Assembly (NCBI RefSeq): GCF_003194585.1 | Contig: NZ_QHKZ01000007.1 | Location: 62,001 to 126,000, forward strand | Source of the DNA: Nocardioides daejeonensis | GTDB lineage: Bacteria; Actinomycetota; Actinomycetes; Propionibacteriales; Nocardioidaceae | DNA length: 64,000 nucleotides | Direction: 5' to 3' | In this document: positions 40,435-49,903 of the stretch, one piece after another | Layout: every line of letters starts with the position of its first letter | Numbering within the stretch: position 1 is the stretch's first letter | Notes under the pieces: generated by a model | What the model saw: only the letters and a program-made list of their open reading frames with translations | What the model was told of the DNA's origin: nothing | Databases searched by the model: none | Position numbers and translations under genes: made by a program

Positions 40435-43400
40435 TCAGCCGAGAGCCTTGCGGATCCGGGCGTCGGAGACCGGCTCCTTCGTGCCGAGCTGCTGGGCCCA
40501 GAGCGAGACGCGGTACTCCTCGAGCAGCCACCGTGCCCGGCGCAGCTCGACACCGGGCGGTCGCCCCTGCGGCAGCGCGGAGATCCGGTGCTCCCAGGCC
40601 ACCTGCAGCTCACCGATCTGATCCATCAGCTGTCGGTCCTTCGCCAGCTGCGACTCCAGCTTCTCCCGGCGCAGGAGCACCGCTCTCAGGTAGCGCGGCA
40701 GCTCGCGAAGCCGCGGTACCCCTGCCTCGGCGACGAAGCCGCGGTGCACCAGGCGGGCCAGCTGCCCGCGCATGTCGGTCAGGGCAGGCAGCACCTGCAG
40801 GTCGGCGCGGCCGGAGAGCTCGCGGTCGGCAGTGCGCCACAGCTCAAGCACGGCGAAGACGTCGTGCAGCACAGCACGGGTGCGCGCCTCCACCTCCCCC
40901 GGCCTGAGGACCTCCGCCACCAGCGCCTCCCACTCCGCGTCGGAGCGCACCGGCGGTCGCGCATCCACCGCCTGCAGGAGTACGGCGCCCCGACAGTCCT
41001 CCAGCAGCTCGGCCACCGACGGGTAGGGCGAGCCGGCCAGCTGCAGCTTCTCGGCGTTGCCGAGCGAGCCGGTGATCGCCTTGACCGGCGAGGGCGTGTT
41101 GAGGAGCAGCAGCCGGAGCACCCCGAGGCGGTGCCGCGCCTCCTGCTCGTCGGCGGAGCCCACCACCTGGAGCCCGACCGCACTGCCTTCGTCGACCAGG
41201 GTCGGATAGCCGCGTACCTCATGACCCGCGCGCACCGTGGTGAAGGAGCTCTCGATGCTGCCGAAGGTCCAGGCCGTCTGCCCGGTGACGGTGATCCCGG
41301 AGTCGGCGGCGGCTTGGGCCATGGCCTTGGCGAAGGTCGGCCGCAGCGGCTCCTTGAGCGCCTCCAGGTCCTTGCCCCGGGCGCGCACCGCACCCTTCTC
41401 GTCCACCACCTTGAAGGTGGGCCGGAGGTGATCGGGCACCTTGCTCCAGTCCCAGGCGTCCTCGGGCACCGCGACACCTGTGGTGCTGCGCAGCCAACGC
41501 GTCAGGGCCACCAGTAGCGGCTCCTCCCCCGGCGGCACTGCTGCCAGGAACTCGCGGGCCTTGTTGGGCGCGGGAACGAAGTTGACCCGCAGCTGCTTGG
41601 GCAGGCTCCGGATCAGGGCCGTCACCAGCTCCTCGCGCAGACCTGGAACGTTCCAGCTGAACTGGTCGGCCTCGACCTGGTTGAGCGTGGCGACAGGCAC
41701 CTCGACGGTCACGCCGTCGTCGTCGGCACCGGGCTCGAAGTGATAGCTCAACGCGAACGTCAGACCGGCGTCGGCAGCACCAGCAGCACCGGCACTGGCC
41801 GACTGCCACGCCGTCGGGTAGTCGGTGGCCCGGACCTCGTCGGCAGTGCCGTGGGTGAGCATCTCAGGGTCGAAGGTGAGCAGGTCGGGACGCTTCTGCC
41901 GCTCTCGCTTCCACCACTGCTCGAAGTGAGCACCGCTGACCACGTCGGCCCCGATCCGGGCATCGTAGAAGTCGAAGAGCGTGTGCTCGTCGACGACGAT
42001 GTCGCGGCGTCTGGCCCGGTGCTCGAGCTCCTCGGCCTCGTCCAGGAGCCGTTGGTTCTCGACATAGAACCTGTGACGACCGGACTCCAGGGCCGGCCAG
42101 TCGCCGTACATGAGGGCGTGCCGGATGAAGAGCTCCCGGCTGAGCTCGGCGTCGATGCGGCCGTAGTTGACCAGGCGATCGGCGACCAGCGGTACGCCGT
42201 AGAGCGTCACCTTCTCGTGCGCGAGGACGGCCGCCTGCTTGCGCGACCAGTGCGGCTCCGAGAAGCTGCGCTTGATCAGGTGGACACCGAGCCGCTCTGC
42301 CCACTCCGGCTTGATCGCGGCGTTCTGCCGCGCCCAGAGTCGCGAGGTCTCGACGAGCTCCCCGGCCATCAGGAACTGCGGGTTCTTCCCCTTCAGCCCC
42401 GATCCCGGGAAGATCGCGAACCGAGCCCCCCGAGCGCCGAGGTACTCCCGCGGACCGCGCCGTCTCTCCGGCCGCTGACCGGGCTGGGGCTTGTCCCGCT
42501 CCTCGAGCAGGCCGATGTGGGAGAGCAGCCCGGAGAGCAACGCCTGGTGGATGCCATCGGCGTCCACCTCGCTGTCACCGCTGGCGGCCGCACCGATGTT
42601 GACCTTCATCTCCTTGCAGACCTGGCGCAGCTGCGACTCGAAGTCCTGCCACTCCCGCACCCGCAGGTAGTTGAGGTGCTCGCGCTTGCACATGCGCCGG
42701 AACGCCGAGGAGGAGAGCTCACGCTGCTGCTGCTTCAGGTGTCGCCACAGGTTGAGCCAGGTGAGGAAGTCCGAGGTCGGATCGGTGAAGCGGGCATGCA
42801 GCTGGTCGGCCTGCGCGCGCTGCTCCTCGGGCCGCTCACGCGGATCCTGCAGCGACAGCGCTGCGGCGATCACCAGCACCTCGCGGACGCAGCCGAGTCG
42901 CTCCGCCTCGAGGATCATCCGCCCCAGCCGGGGATCGATGGGGAGCCGCACCAGCCGACGGCCGAGCCCGGTCAGCCGTGGCCCCGGCGTACGACGGCCC
43001 CGGCGGCCCTCCGACCGCGGGGTCTGGCCACGCGGGCTCTCGCTGACGGTCTGGATCGCACCCAGTTCCTCCAACAGCTGGGTGCCGGCGGCGACGTTGC
43101 GCTTGTCAGGCGGCTCGACGAACGGGAAGCGACCGAGGTCGCCGAGCCCGAGCGAGGTCATCTGGAGGATGACCGAGGCCAGGTTGGTGCGCAGGATCTC
43201 GGGATCGGTGAACTCCGGTCGTGACGCGAAGTCCTCCTCGGAGTAGAGCCGGATCGCGATACCGGCCTCGACGCGACCGCATCGGCCCGAGCGCTGGTTG
43301 GCCGAGGCCTGGCTGATCGGCTCGACCGGGAGGCGCTGCACCTTGGTGCGCAGCGAGTAGCGGCTGATCCGGGCGACCCCGGAGTCGATCACGTAGCGGA

Positions 43401-44448
43401 TGCCCGGCACCGTCAAGGAGGTCTCGGCGACGTTGGTGGCCAGCACCACGCGGCGTACCCGGGAGGAGGTGGGCCGCTCGAAGACCCGGTGCTGCTCGGC
43501 GGCTGAGAGCCGGGAGTACAGCGGCACGACCTCCAGCAGACCCTGCCCGCTCCGGTCCAGCGGCGCCAAGGCGTCGGCCGTGTCGCGGATCTCCCGCTCG
43601 CCGGGCAGGAAGACGAGGATGTCGCCGGGCCCCTCGGCGCTGAGCTCGCGGACGGCCTCGACGATCGCCTCGGTCTGGTCGCGTACGACGACCTCGCCCT
43701 CCTCGTCGACCTCCCCGGTGGTCGAGCCTGTCGAGCCCCCGGTGGTCGAGCCTGTCGAGCCCCCGGAGGTCGAGCCTGTCGAGACTCCGGTGGTCGAGCC
43801 TGTCGAGCCCCCGGAGGTCGAGCCTGTCGAGACCAGAGGCCGGTACCGGATCTCGACCGGGTACGTGCGCCCGGAGACCTCGATGATCGGCGCCGGCCTG
43901 CCCGAGCGGTCGGCGAAGTGGGCGGCGAAGCGCTCGGGGTCGATGGTGGCGGAGGTGATGATGACCTTGAGATCGGGCCGCCGCGGCAGCAGCCGCTTGA
44001 GGTATCCGAGGATGAAGTCGATGTTGAGACTGCGCTCGTGTGCCTCGTCGATGATGAGGGTGTCGTAGCGCTTGAGCTCACGGTCACGTTGCAGTTCGGC
44101 CAGCAGGATACCGTCGGTCATGACCTTGATCCGCGACTGCTTCGAGGTCTTGTCGGTGAAGCGCACCTGGTAGCCGACGAGGTCGCCCAGGCCCTCGCCG
44201 AGGCCGTCGCCCTGGAGCTCCTCGGCGATCCGCTCCGCCACAGAGCGAGCAGCGATCCGCCGCGGCTGCGTGTGACCGACGAGGCCGTCGTGGCCGCGGC
44301 CGAGCGCGAGGCAGATCTTCGGCAGCTGGGTGGTCTTGCCGGAGCCGGTCTCACCGGCCACGATCACGACCTGGTGGTCACGGATCGCCGCCGCGATGTC
44401 GTCACGGCGGGCACTGACAGGGAGCTGGGGCGGGAAGGTGATCTGCAC
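40435..44448 (-). CDS. hrpA: DEAH-box ATP-dependent RNA helicase HrpA
   Basis: A 1337-aa helicase. Walker A is VAGETGSGKTTQLPK, the DEAH box is LIIDEAHERSLN, then ITSATIDPERF, LVFLPGEREI-type (DILVFLPGEREI), VLATNVAETSLTVPGI and QRSGRCGRVEAG. A helicase-associated domain and a long C-terminal region (DUF3418-like) follow, as in full-length HrpA. About residue 205-245, between the SAT motif and the HA block, an in-frame insertion of five 8-residue Gly/Ser/Thr repeats is present. It comes from a DNA repeat at 43717-43836. The start is GTG 44448. Confidence 0.95.
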   Translation of the reverse strand: MQITFPPQLPVSARRDDIAAAIRDHQVVIVAGETGSGKTTQLPKICLALGRGHDGLVGHTQPRRIAARSVAERIAEELQGDGLGEGLGDLVGYQVRFTDKTSKQSRIKVMTDGILLAELQRDRELKRYDTLIIDEAHERSLNIDFILGYLKRLLPRRPDLKVIITSATIDPERFAAHFADRSGRPAPIIEVSGRTYPVEIRYRPLVSTGSTSGGSTGSTTGVSTGSTSGGSTGSTTGGSTGSTTGEVDEEGEVVVRDQTEAIVEAVRELSAEGPGDILVFLPGEREIRDTADALAPLDRSGQGLLEVVPLYSRLSAAEQHRVFERPTSSRVRRVVLATNVAETSLTVPGIRYVIDSGVARISRYSLRTKVQRLPVEPISQASANQRSGRCGRVEAGIAIRLYSEEDFASRPEFTDPEILRTNLASVILQMTSLGLGDLGRFPFVEPPDKRNVAAGTQLLEELGAIQTVSESPRGQTPRSEGRRGRRTPGPRLTGLGRRLVRLPIDPRLGRMILEAERLGCVREVLVIAAALSLQDPRERPEEQRAQADQLHARFTDPTSDFLTWLNLWRHLKQQQRELSSSAFRRMCKREHLNYLRVREWQDFESQLRQVCKEMKVNIGAAASGDSEVDADGIHQALLSGLLSHIGLLEERDKPQPGQRPERRRGPREYLGARGARFAIFPGSGLKGKNPQFLMAGELVETSRLWARQNAAIKPEWAERLGVHLIKRSFSEPHWSRKQAAVLAHEKVTLYGVPLVADRLVNYGRIDAELSRELFIRHALMYGDWPALESGRHRFYVENQRLLDEAEELEHRARRRDIVVDEHTLFDFYDARIGADVVSGAHFEQWWKRERQKRPDLLTFDPEMLTHGTADEVRATDYPTAWQSASAGAAGAADAGLTFALSYHFEPGADDDGVTVEVPVATLNQVEADQFSWNVPGLREELVTALIRSLPKQLRVNFVPAPNKAREFLAAVPPGEEPLLVALTRWLRSTTGVAVPEDAWDWSKVPDHLRPTFKVVDEKGAVRARGKDLEALKEPLRPTFAKAMAQAAADSGITVTGQTAWTFGSIESSFTTVRAGHEVRGYPTLVDEGSAVGLQVVGSADEQEARHRLGVLRLLLLNTPSPVKAITGSLGNAEKLQLAGSPYPSVAELLEDCRGAVLLQAVDARPPVRSDAEWEALVAEVLRPGEVEARTRAVLHDVFAVLELWRTADRELSGRADLQVLPALTDMRGQLARLVHRGFVAEAGVPRLRELPRYLRAVLLRREKLESQLAKDRQLMDQIGELQVAWEHRISALPQGRPPGVELRRARWLLEEYRVSLWAQQLGTKEPVSDARIRKALG
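43717..43836. repeat. Five 24-bp palindromic repeats inserted in hrpA
   Basis: Five contiguous 24-bp units start at 43717, 43741, 43765, 43789 and 43813. Each contains the near-palindrome GGTCGAGCCTGTCGAG with small changes in the last 6 bases. On the coding strand they are in frame and encode Gly/Ser/Thr octapeptides (GSTGSTTG or VSTGSTSG). A diverged copy of the same palindrome (ATCGAGCTTGTCGAGAT) is at 51476-51492. Confidence 0.88.
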
Positions 44449-44506
44449 GATGGGCTCGATTCTTCCCCATCACCCCGACTTCCCCGCCCGGGAGTCATCC
44501 GTCGCG

Positions 44507-44953
44507 CTAGCTTTCCCGCGTCGAGCGCGCGGCGCCCGACGCGGGAGCGGCGAGCGCATCAGCGAGGATCCGCGCGTGATCGAAGGCGAGTCCCTCGGCA
44601 AGTGCCTGCTCGACCGGCATCCAGCGCGCCTCGGCGGCGTCGTCGGCACCGAACACGTCCGGAAGGATCGCCAGCCGGGTGGTGAACGCGATCGTCACCA
44701 CCCTGCCGCGGCGCGGATCACGCCCGGGAGCGCCGTACGCCCCGAGCTGGGTGACGTCGGCGACCGCGAGCTCCAGGCCGGTCTCCTCGGCGAGCTCGCG
44801 GACGGCGGCGTCCGGCAGATCCTCGTCGGTCTCGACGAAGCCACCGGGCAGCGCCCAGCTGCCGGCATACGGCGGGCGACCGCGACGTACCAACAGCACC
44901 TGCCCGCCGGGGGCGAACGCAACCACGTCGACAGTGACCAGGAACGGCTGCAC
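44507..44953 (-). CDS. Nudix hydrolase
   Basis: A 148-aa hydrolase of nucleoside diphosphate-linked substrates. The Nudix box is complete: GGFVETDEDLPDAAVRELAEETGLEL (G-x5-E-x7-REL-x-EE-x-GL pattern). The N-terminal VDVVAFAPGGQVLLVRRGRPPYAGSWALPGG is typical. GTG 44953 is preceded by GAGGAGG; ATG 44983 is an alternative. Substrate cannot be told from sequence. It lies 58 nt upstream of hrpA on the same strand. Confidence 0.9.
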   Translation of the reverse strand: MQPFLVTVDVVAFAPGGQVLLVRRGRPPYAGSWALPGGFVETDEDLPDAAVRELAEETGLELAVADVTQLGAYGAPGRDPRRGRVVTIAFTTRLAILPDVFGADDAAEARWMPVEQALAEGLAFDHARILADALAAPASGAARSTRES

Positions 44954-45054
44954 AGGACCTCCTCGGACGGACAAGGACGTCATTGTCCCGCACTCACAGG
45001 GAGCCGGGGGCGAGCACACAGCCGAGCCACAGGGAGCGACAGCACGCTCGTGCC

Positions 45055-45459
45055 ATGGACAACGAGAGCAATCGACCCGACACCCAGCCGCCCGGAGGCA
45101 CCGAGCCCGGCGAGCCGCCCACCGCCGAGACCACCGCCCAGACCGGCGACGAGGCCGGCAACCGGCTCCGGCCACGGCTCCGGGACCGGGCGTGGGGCTG
45201 GCGCACCGTCGCCGCCACCGCCCTGGTCGCCCTCCTGGTCGGCGGAGCCGGTGGCGCCACGATCACGAAGCTTGCGGGCGACGACGATCACGGGCGTCCG
45301 CAGATGGGCCGTTTCGCGCCCCCTGGCGACCGATCGGGCGACCGTCCCGGCTTCCCCGGACGCGGCGACCAGGGCACGCCGCCCGACGATGGCCGGGTCG
45401 ACCCCACGACGCCGCCGAGCACCGAGGAGCAGGACGGCTCGGGAACCACGAACTCCTAG
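45055..45459 (+). CDS. Single-pass membrane protein before a two-component system
   Basis: A 134-aa hypothetical protein. A hydrophilic Pro/Thr/Glu-rich N terminus (about 50 residues) precedes one membrane helix (TVAATALVALLVGGAGGATI). The outer part is Gly/Pro/Asp-rich and disordered. It lies 56 nt upstream of the response regulator gene in the same direction, which suggests a role linked to that signalling pair, perhaps as a sensed or regulated envelope protein. No known family recognised. Confidence 0.65.
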   Translation: MDNESNRPDTQPPGGTEPGEPPTAETTAQTGDEAGNRLRPRLRDRAWGWRTVAATALVALLVGGAGGATITKLAGDDDHGRPQMGRFAPPGDRSGDRPGFPGRGDQGTPPDDGRVDPTTPPSTEEQDGSGTTNS

Positions 45460-45515
45460 GGAACTCACAGCATCCGCACAGGCAGCATCCACCCACCGTG
45501 CCCACAATGGACGAC

Positions 45516-46235
45516 ATGACCGAGCCGACCCTGACCCGCCCCGACGGCAGCCCGGTGCGGGTGCTGGTCGTCGACGACGAGATCAACATCGCCGAGCTCG
45601 TCGCGATGGCCCTGCGGCTCGAGGGCTGGGAGGTCCGGATGGCCCACACCGGCACGGAGGCCGTGGCGACGGCCAAGGAGTTCCGGCCCGATGCGGTCGC
45701 GCTCGACATCATGCTGCCCGACTTCGACGGCCTGGAGGTGTTGCGCCGCCTCCGCGCGGAACGGGACGACGTGCCCGTGGTCTTCCTGACTGCGAAGGAT
45801 GCCGTCGAGGACCGGATCGCCGGCCTGACCGCCGGCGGGGACGACTACGTGACGAAGCCCTTCAGCCTGGAGGAGTTGGTAGCCCGGCTCCGCGGCCTGA
45901 TGCGGCGGGCCGGGGTCGGCACCTCACGCAGCAGCTCACTCCTGGTCGTCGGCGACCTCACTCTCGACGAGGAGAGCCGGGAGGTACGCCGCGGCGAGGA
46001 GGAGATCTCGCTGACGGCGACCGAGTTCGAGCTGCTCCGCTACCTGATGCGCAACCCGCGCCGGGTGCTCTCCAAGGCGCAGATCCTCGACCGGGTCTGG
46101 GACTACGACTTCGGCGGCCAGGCCAACGTCGTCGAGCTCTACATCTCCTATCTGCGCAAGAAGATCGATGCCGGGCGAGCACCGATGATCCACACGATGC
46201 GTGGCGCCGGATACGTGCTGAAGCCGGCGCGATGA
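45516..46235 (+). CDS. OmpR/PhoB-family response regulator
   Basis: A 239-aa regulator. The receiver has VLVVDDEINIAELV, the phospho-acceptor Asp in ALDIMLPDFDG and Lys in YVTKPFSLEEL. The winged-helix DNA-binding domain has SLTATEFELLRYLMRNPRRVLSK and ANVVELYISYLRKKID. ATG 45516 is chosen because a -10-like CACAAT (45503-45508) ends 7 nt before it; ATG 45507 is possible. It overlaps the sensor kinase gene as ATGA. It resembles MprA/TcrA-type actinobacterial regulators. Confidence 0.94.
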   Translation: MTEPTLTRPDGSPVRVLVVDDEINIAELVAMALRLEGWEVRMAHTGTEAVATAKEFRPDAVALDIMLPDFDGLEVLRRLRAERDDVPVVFLTAKDAVEDRIAGLTAGGDDYVTKPFSLEELVARLRGLMRRAGVGTSRSSSLLVVGDLTLDEESREVRRGEEEISLTATEFELLRYLMRNPRRVLSKAQILDRVWDYDFGGQANVVELYISYLRKKIDAGRAPMIHTMRGAGYVLKPAR

Positions 46236-47680
46236 CCAGGTCCGCCTCGCTGACGTCGAGGCTGGTGCTGACCACCATCACCGTGGCGGCACTGGTCTCG
46301 GTGCTGATCGGCGTGGTGACCACCCTCGCGGTGCGCGCCTACCTCACCGACCAGCTCGACGACAACGTGCACGCCAGCCTGCAGGGCGCGCGCATCTTCG
46401 GCGTCGACACCGACGGCGGACCGCCTCGCCCCGGCCCGGTCGGCGGCCCCGGGCGGGATGTCGCGAGCATGACGGCGCGTTGGACGGGCAACGGCAGCGG
46501 CGCTGCAGGTTGGCTCACCACGCAGCGGGCGACCGGTCGCCCCGACTACGAGGAGCTCTCGCAGGACGATCTCGCCGCCCTGATCGAGCTGCCGACCGAC
46601 GGGCGGCTGCGCACCGTCGACCTCGGCTCGGCGGGCACCTTCCGGGTCGCGGTGGAGCGGACCCGAGGTGGCGAGGCGGTCGTTGCGGTCGGCATCGCCA
46701 CCAGCAACGTCGACGAGGCGGTCACCAACCTCGTGCAGTGGGAGCTCCTGCTCTCCCTGCTGGCGATCGCCGGGGCCGGGACCGTCGCCACCCTCGTCGT
46801 ACGCCGCCAGTTGCGGCCGCTGCGCGAGGTCGCCGCTACCGCCCACACCGTGGCCGAGCTGCCCCTCGCCTCCGGTGCGATCGAGATCCCTGAGCGGGTA
46901 CCCGACCACCTGACCGACGAGTCGACCGAGGTGGGACAGGTCGGCGCAGCCCTCAACAACCTGCTCCGCCATGTGGAGAGCTCCCTGGCCGCCCGGCACC
47001 GCAGCGAGCAGCAGGTGCGGCAGTTCGTCGCCGACGCCTCCCACGAGCTGCGCACCCCGCTCGCGACCATCCAGGGGTACGCCGAGCTCTCCCGTCGCGC
47101 TCCCGACGACCGGGCCATGCAGCTCACCGCGTTGGCCAAGGTCGAGGCGGAGGCGATGCGGATGTCGGCCCTGGTGGAGGACCTCCTGCTCCTGGCCCGC
47201 CTGGATGCCGGGCGCCCGCTGCAGCACGGGCCGGTCGACGTGACCCGGCTGCTGCTGGAGTCCGTCTCCGATGCACGCGTGCTGGGCCCCGACCACCACT
47301 GGCGCCTGGCGCTGCCCGAGACCGCACTCGAGGCGGTCGGCGACGAGGAGCGACTGCGCCAGGTGGTGCGCAACCTGTTGGAGAACGCCCGCAGGCACAC
47401 CCCACCGGGCACCACGGTCGTGGTCGACGCGCGCTCTGCTCCGCAGCCCGGTGCGGCGGTCACGGTGACCATCACCGACGATGGCCCCGGCTTCGACCCG
47501 GCGCTGCTCCCGGTCGCCTTCGACCGCTTCACCCGGGGCGACCCGTCGCGCAACCGGGGCGGCGGCTCGGGGCTGGGTCTCTCCCTCGTCCAGGCGATCC
47601 TCGCCGCGCAGGGCGGCGCGGTGGCCCTGACCTCACGGCCGGGCGAGACCCGGTTCACGCTCACCCTGCCGACCCGGTAG
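46232..47680 (+). CDS. Sensor histidine kinase
   Basis: A 482-aa membrane kinase. Membrane segments are LVLTTITVAALVSVLIGVVTTLAV (about 10-33) and LLLSLLAIAGAGTVATLVV (about 170-190), with an extracellular sensor loop between them. A HAMP-like linker, the H box with His271 (DASHELRTPLATIQGYAEL), the N box (NLLENARRHTPPGT), DDGPGFD and GGGSGLGLSLVQAI follow. It pairs with the upstream regulator. Signal unknown. Confidence 0.94.
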   Translation: MTRSASLTSRLVLTTITVAALVSVLIGVVTTLAVRAYLTDQLDDNVHASLQGARIFGVDTDGGPPRPGPVGGPGRDVASMTARWTGNGSGAAGWLTTQRATGRPDYEELSQDDLAALIELPTDGRLRTVDLGSAGTFRVAVERTRGGEAVVAVGIATSNVDEAVTNLVQWELLLSLLAIAGAGTVATLVVRRQLRPLREVAATAHTVAELPLASGAIEIPERVPDHLTDESTEVGQVGAALNNLLRHVESSLAARHRSEQQVRQFVADASHELRTPLATIQGYAELSRRAPDDRAMQLTALAKVEAEAMRMSALVEDLLLLARLDAGRPLQHGPVDVTRLLLESVSDARVLGPDHHWRLALPETALEAVGDEERLRQVVRNLLENARRHTPPGTTVVVDARSAPQPGAAVTVTITDDGPGFDPALLPVAFDRFTRGDPSRNRGGGSGLGLSLVQAILAAQGGAVALTSRPGETRFTLTLPTR

Positions 47681-47709
47681 CCGGCCGGCGGCAGACACCG
47701 GGCAGGTGC

Positions 47710-48303
47710 TCAGACCACCAGGGCGACCAAGGCCGGGAGCGAGCCGTTGAGGATCGCCAGCACCTCGTCGCGCGACACCCCGTCGGGCTGCTCGGCCCAC
47801 TGCAGCACCAGACCCTCGACCATGGCCGCCCAGGCGTGCACCACGAGGCGCGTCGACGGGGTGTCCGGCAGCATCAGGCCCTGCGGGTCCTCGGCGAAGA
47901 GCCGGTCGGTGAGCGCACTGCGCGACTCCTGGTAGATCTCCCGCAAGGACTCGTCTCCGCTGGCCGCTCCCTTGACCAGGGAGAGGTAGCCCTCGTGGTT
48001 CTCCACCACGTAGTCGAGGTAGGCGGCCATGGAGTGCGCGAGTCGGGTGAGGTGGTCGCCGTCCGCCGGTGGGGCCGTCGCCTCGATCAGCTCGTCGGCG
48101 GCGCGGCGTACGACCGCTTCGTGGAAGAGCTTCTTGTTGCCGAAGTAGTGGTAGAGCAGGCCCCGGGAGATGCCGGCCTTCTCGGCAAGCGTCTCGATCG
48201 AGAGCTGGTCCAGCGAGCGGGTGGCGAGCAGGCGCACACCCAGGCTGAGCAGCTGCTCGCGGCGAGCCGCCGGGTCGAGCCGGACACGAGGGGACGAGGC
48301 CAT
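47710..48303 (-). CDS. TetR-family transcriptional regulator
   Basis: A 197-aa repressor. The N-terminal helix-turn-helix is SIETLAEKAGISRGLLYHYFGNKKLFHEAVV. The C-terminal ligand domain is not family-specific. It is divergent from the monooxygenase-SDR operon, and two matching palindromes lie in the 82-bp intergenic region, so it most likely represses both itself and that operon until a substrate binds. ATG 48303 is used; ATG 48312 would add three residues. Confidence 0.92.
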   Translation of the reverse strand: MASSPRVRLDPAARREQLLSLGVRLLATRSLDQLSIETLAEKAGISRGLLYHYFGNKKLFHEAVVRRAADELIEATAPPADGDHLTRLAHSMAAYLDYVVENHEGYLSLVKGAASGDESLREIYQESRSALTDRLFAEDPQGLMLPDTPSTRLVVHAWAAMVEGLVLQWAEQPDGVSRDEVLAILNGSLPALVALVV

Positions 48304-48317
48304 GTGGCCCACCTTAC

Positions 48318-48365
48318 TGAACGCGCGTCAATTAGTCCCGCCCAGGCTATTGACGGTCGTTCAAT
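48318..48365. promoter_or_regulatory. Two TetR operator candidates overlapping the monooxygenase promoter
   Basis: Site 1 (48318-48332, TGAACGCGCGTCAAT) and site 2 (48349-48365, ATTGACGGTCGTTCAAT) share the inverted half-sites TTGACG and CGTTCA in opposite order. Site 2 overlaps a -35 element TTGACG at 48350-48355; the matching -10 TACCGT is at 48374-48379, 6 nt before the monooxygenase ATG. Repressor bound here would block the promoter. Inferred from symmetry. Confidence 0.6.
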
Positions 48366-48385
48366 ACGCCGCCTACCGTGGAGTC

Positions 48386-49903
48386 ATGACCTCAGACGTC
48401 CACGTTGACCACCTCGTCATCGGCGCCGGCTTCGGCGGCCTCGGCGCTGCCATCAAGCTCGACGAGATGGGCGAGCGCGACTTCCTCGTGATCGAGAAGG
48501 ACGGCGGCATCGGCGGCACCTGGCGCGCCAACAGCTACCCCGGGGCCGCCTGCGACGTTCCCAGCCAGCTCTACTCCTTCTCCTTTGCCCCCAACCCGGA
48601 CTGGTCGGCCTCCTTCTCCCCCCAGCCCGAGATCGAGGCCTACCTCAACCGCGTCGCGGAGGAGTCCGGCACCCTCGACCGGTTCCGCTTCGGCACCGCT
48701 GTCGTCGACGCCGCCTGGGAGGAGGACCAGCAGCGTTGGCGGGTCTCGCTCTCCGACGGGAGCACCGTCGTCGCGAAGACCGTGATCGGCGCCGCCGGCG
48801 GCCTCTCCGAGCCGCGGCTTCCCGAGATCGAGGGCATCGACACCTTCGCCGGCGAGATCTTCCACTCCGCGCGCTGGAACCACGACGTCGACCTCACCGG
48901 CAAGCGGATCGCCGTGATCGGCACCGGCGCCTCGGCCATCCAGATCGTGCCCCAGGTGCAGAAGCTCGCCGCTCACCTCGACGTCTACCAGCGCACCGCG
49001 CCGTGGGTGATCCCCCGCAACGAGCACAAGTACACCGGCGTGGAGAAGTTCGCCTTCCGCCACGTGCCGTTGGTGCAGAAGCTCTCCCGCACCGCGATCT
49101 ACTGGGGCCGCGAGACCTACGTGCCGGCGTTCACCCGGATGCCGAAGCTCGCCTTCCCGGCCAAGCAGCTGGCCCTGCTCAACATCCGCCGCGGCATCGC
49201 CGACCCTGAGCTGCGGGCGAAGGTGACCCCGGACTACGAGATCGGCTGCAAGCGCATCCTGATCTCCAACACCTACTACCCGGCGCTGGCCTCCGACAAC
49301 GTCGACGTCGTCACCGAGCGGATCGCACGCGTCACCGAGAACTCGATCGTCACGGCCGACGGCACCGAGCGCCCGATCGACGTCCTGATCGTGGCCACCG
49401 GCTTCCACACCACCGAGCAGCCGATCGCCGAGCACGTGCGCGGCAAGGGCGGCCAGACGCTGGCCAAGGCCTGGGCCGAGCAGGGGCAGGTCGCCTACAA
49501 GGGCACCACCGTCCACGGTTTCCCGAACTTCTTCCAGGTGGTCGGACCCAACACCGGGCTCGGGCACTCCAGCATGGTCTTCATCATCGAGTCCCAGCTC
49601 GCCTACATCACCGACGCGCTGCGCACCATGCGCAGCCACGGGCATGCCACGGTCGAGCCCCGGGCCGACGTCCAAGCCGCCTGGAACGCGGACCTGCAGC
49701 GCCGCATGCAGCGCACCGTCTGGAACACCGGCGGCTGTGCCAGCTGGTACCTCGACGACCAGGGCCGCAACACCACGCTCTGGCCGCGCAGCACCTTCGT
49801 CTTCCGTCAGCTCCTCTCCCGCTTCGACGTGGCGGCGTACGACGTCACTCCCTCCAGCCCATCGGCCGACGGCGCCGATGACCGAAAGAAGGTCTCCGCA
49901 TGA
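48386..49903 (+). CDS. Type I Baeyer-Villiger flavin monooxygenase
   Basis: A 505-aa FAD/NADPH enzyme. The FAD site is VIGAGFGGLGAAIKL, with GGIGGTWRANSYPGAACDVPS after it. The type I fingerprint is FAGEIFHSARWNHDV, and the NADPH site is IAVIGTGASAIQIVP. Such enzymes turn ketones into esters or lactones. The ATG probably opens a leaderless mRNA. It overlaps the SDR gene by 4 nt, suggesting a shared catabolic pathway for an alcohol/ketone substrate controlled by the divergent TetR. Confidence 0.93.
   Translation: MTSDVHVDHLVIGAGFGGLGAAIKLDEMGERDFLVIEKDGGIGGTWRANSYPGAACDVPSQLYSFSFAPNPDWSASFSPQPEIEAYLNRVAEESGTLDRFRFGTAVVDAAWEEDQQRWRVSLSDGSTVVAKTVIGAAGGLSEPRLPEIEGIDTFAGEIFHSARWNHDVDLTGKRIAVIGTGASAIQIVPQVQKLAAHLDVYQRTAPWVIPRNEHKYTGVEKFAFRHVPLVQKLSRTAIYWGRETYVPAFTRMPKLAFPAKQLALLNIRRGIADPELRAKVTPDYEIGCKRILISNTYYPALASDNVDVVTERIARVTENSIVTADGTERPIDVLIVATGFHTTEQPIAEHVRGKGGQTLAKAWAEQGQVAYKGTTVHGFPNFFQVVGPNTGLGHSSMVFIIESQLAYITDALRTMRSHGHATVEPRADVQAAWNADLQRRMQRTVWNTGGCASWYLDDQGRNTTLWPRSTFVFRQLLSRFDVAAYDVTPSSPSADGADDRKKVSA

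Noticed and set aside
43717..43836. Possible CRISPR or minisatellite outside a gene
   Set aside because: The units have no spacers and stay in the hrpA reading frame, with helicase motifs intact on both sides.
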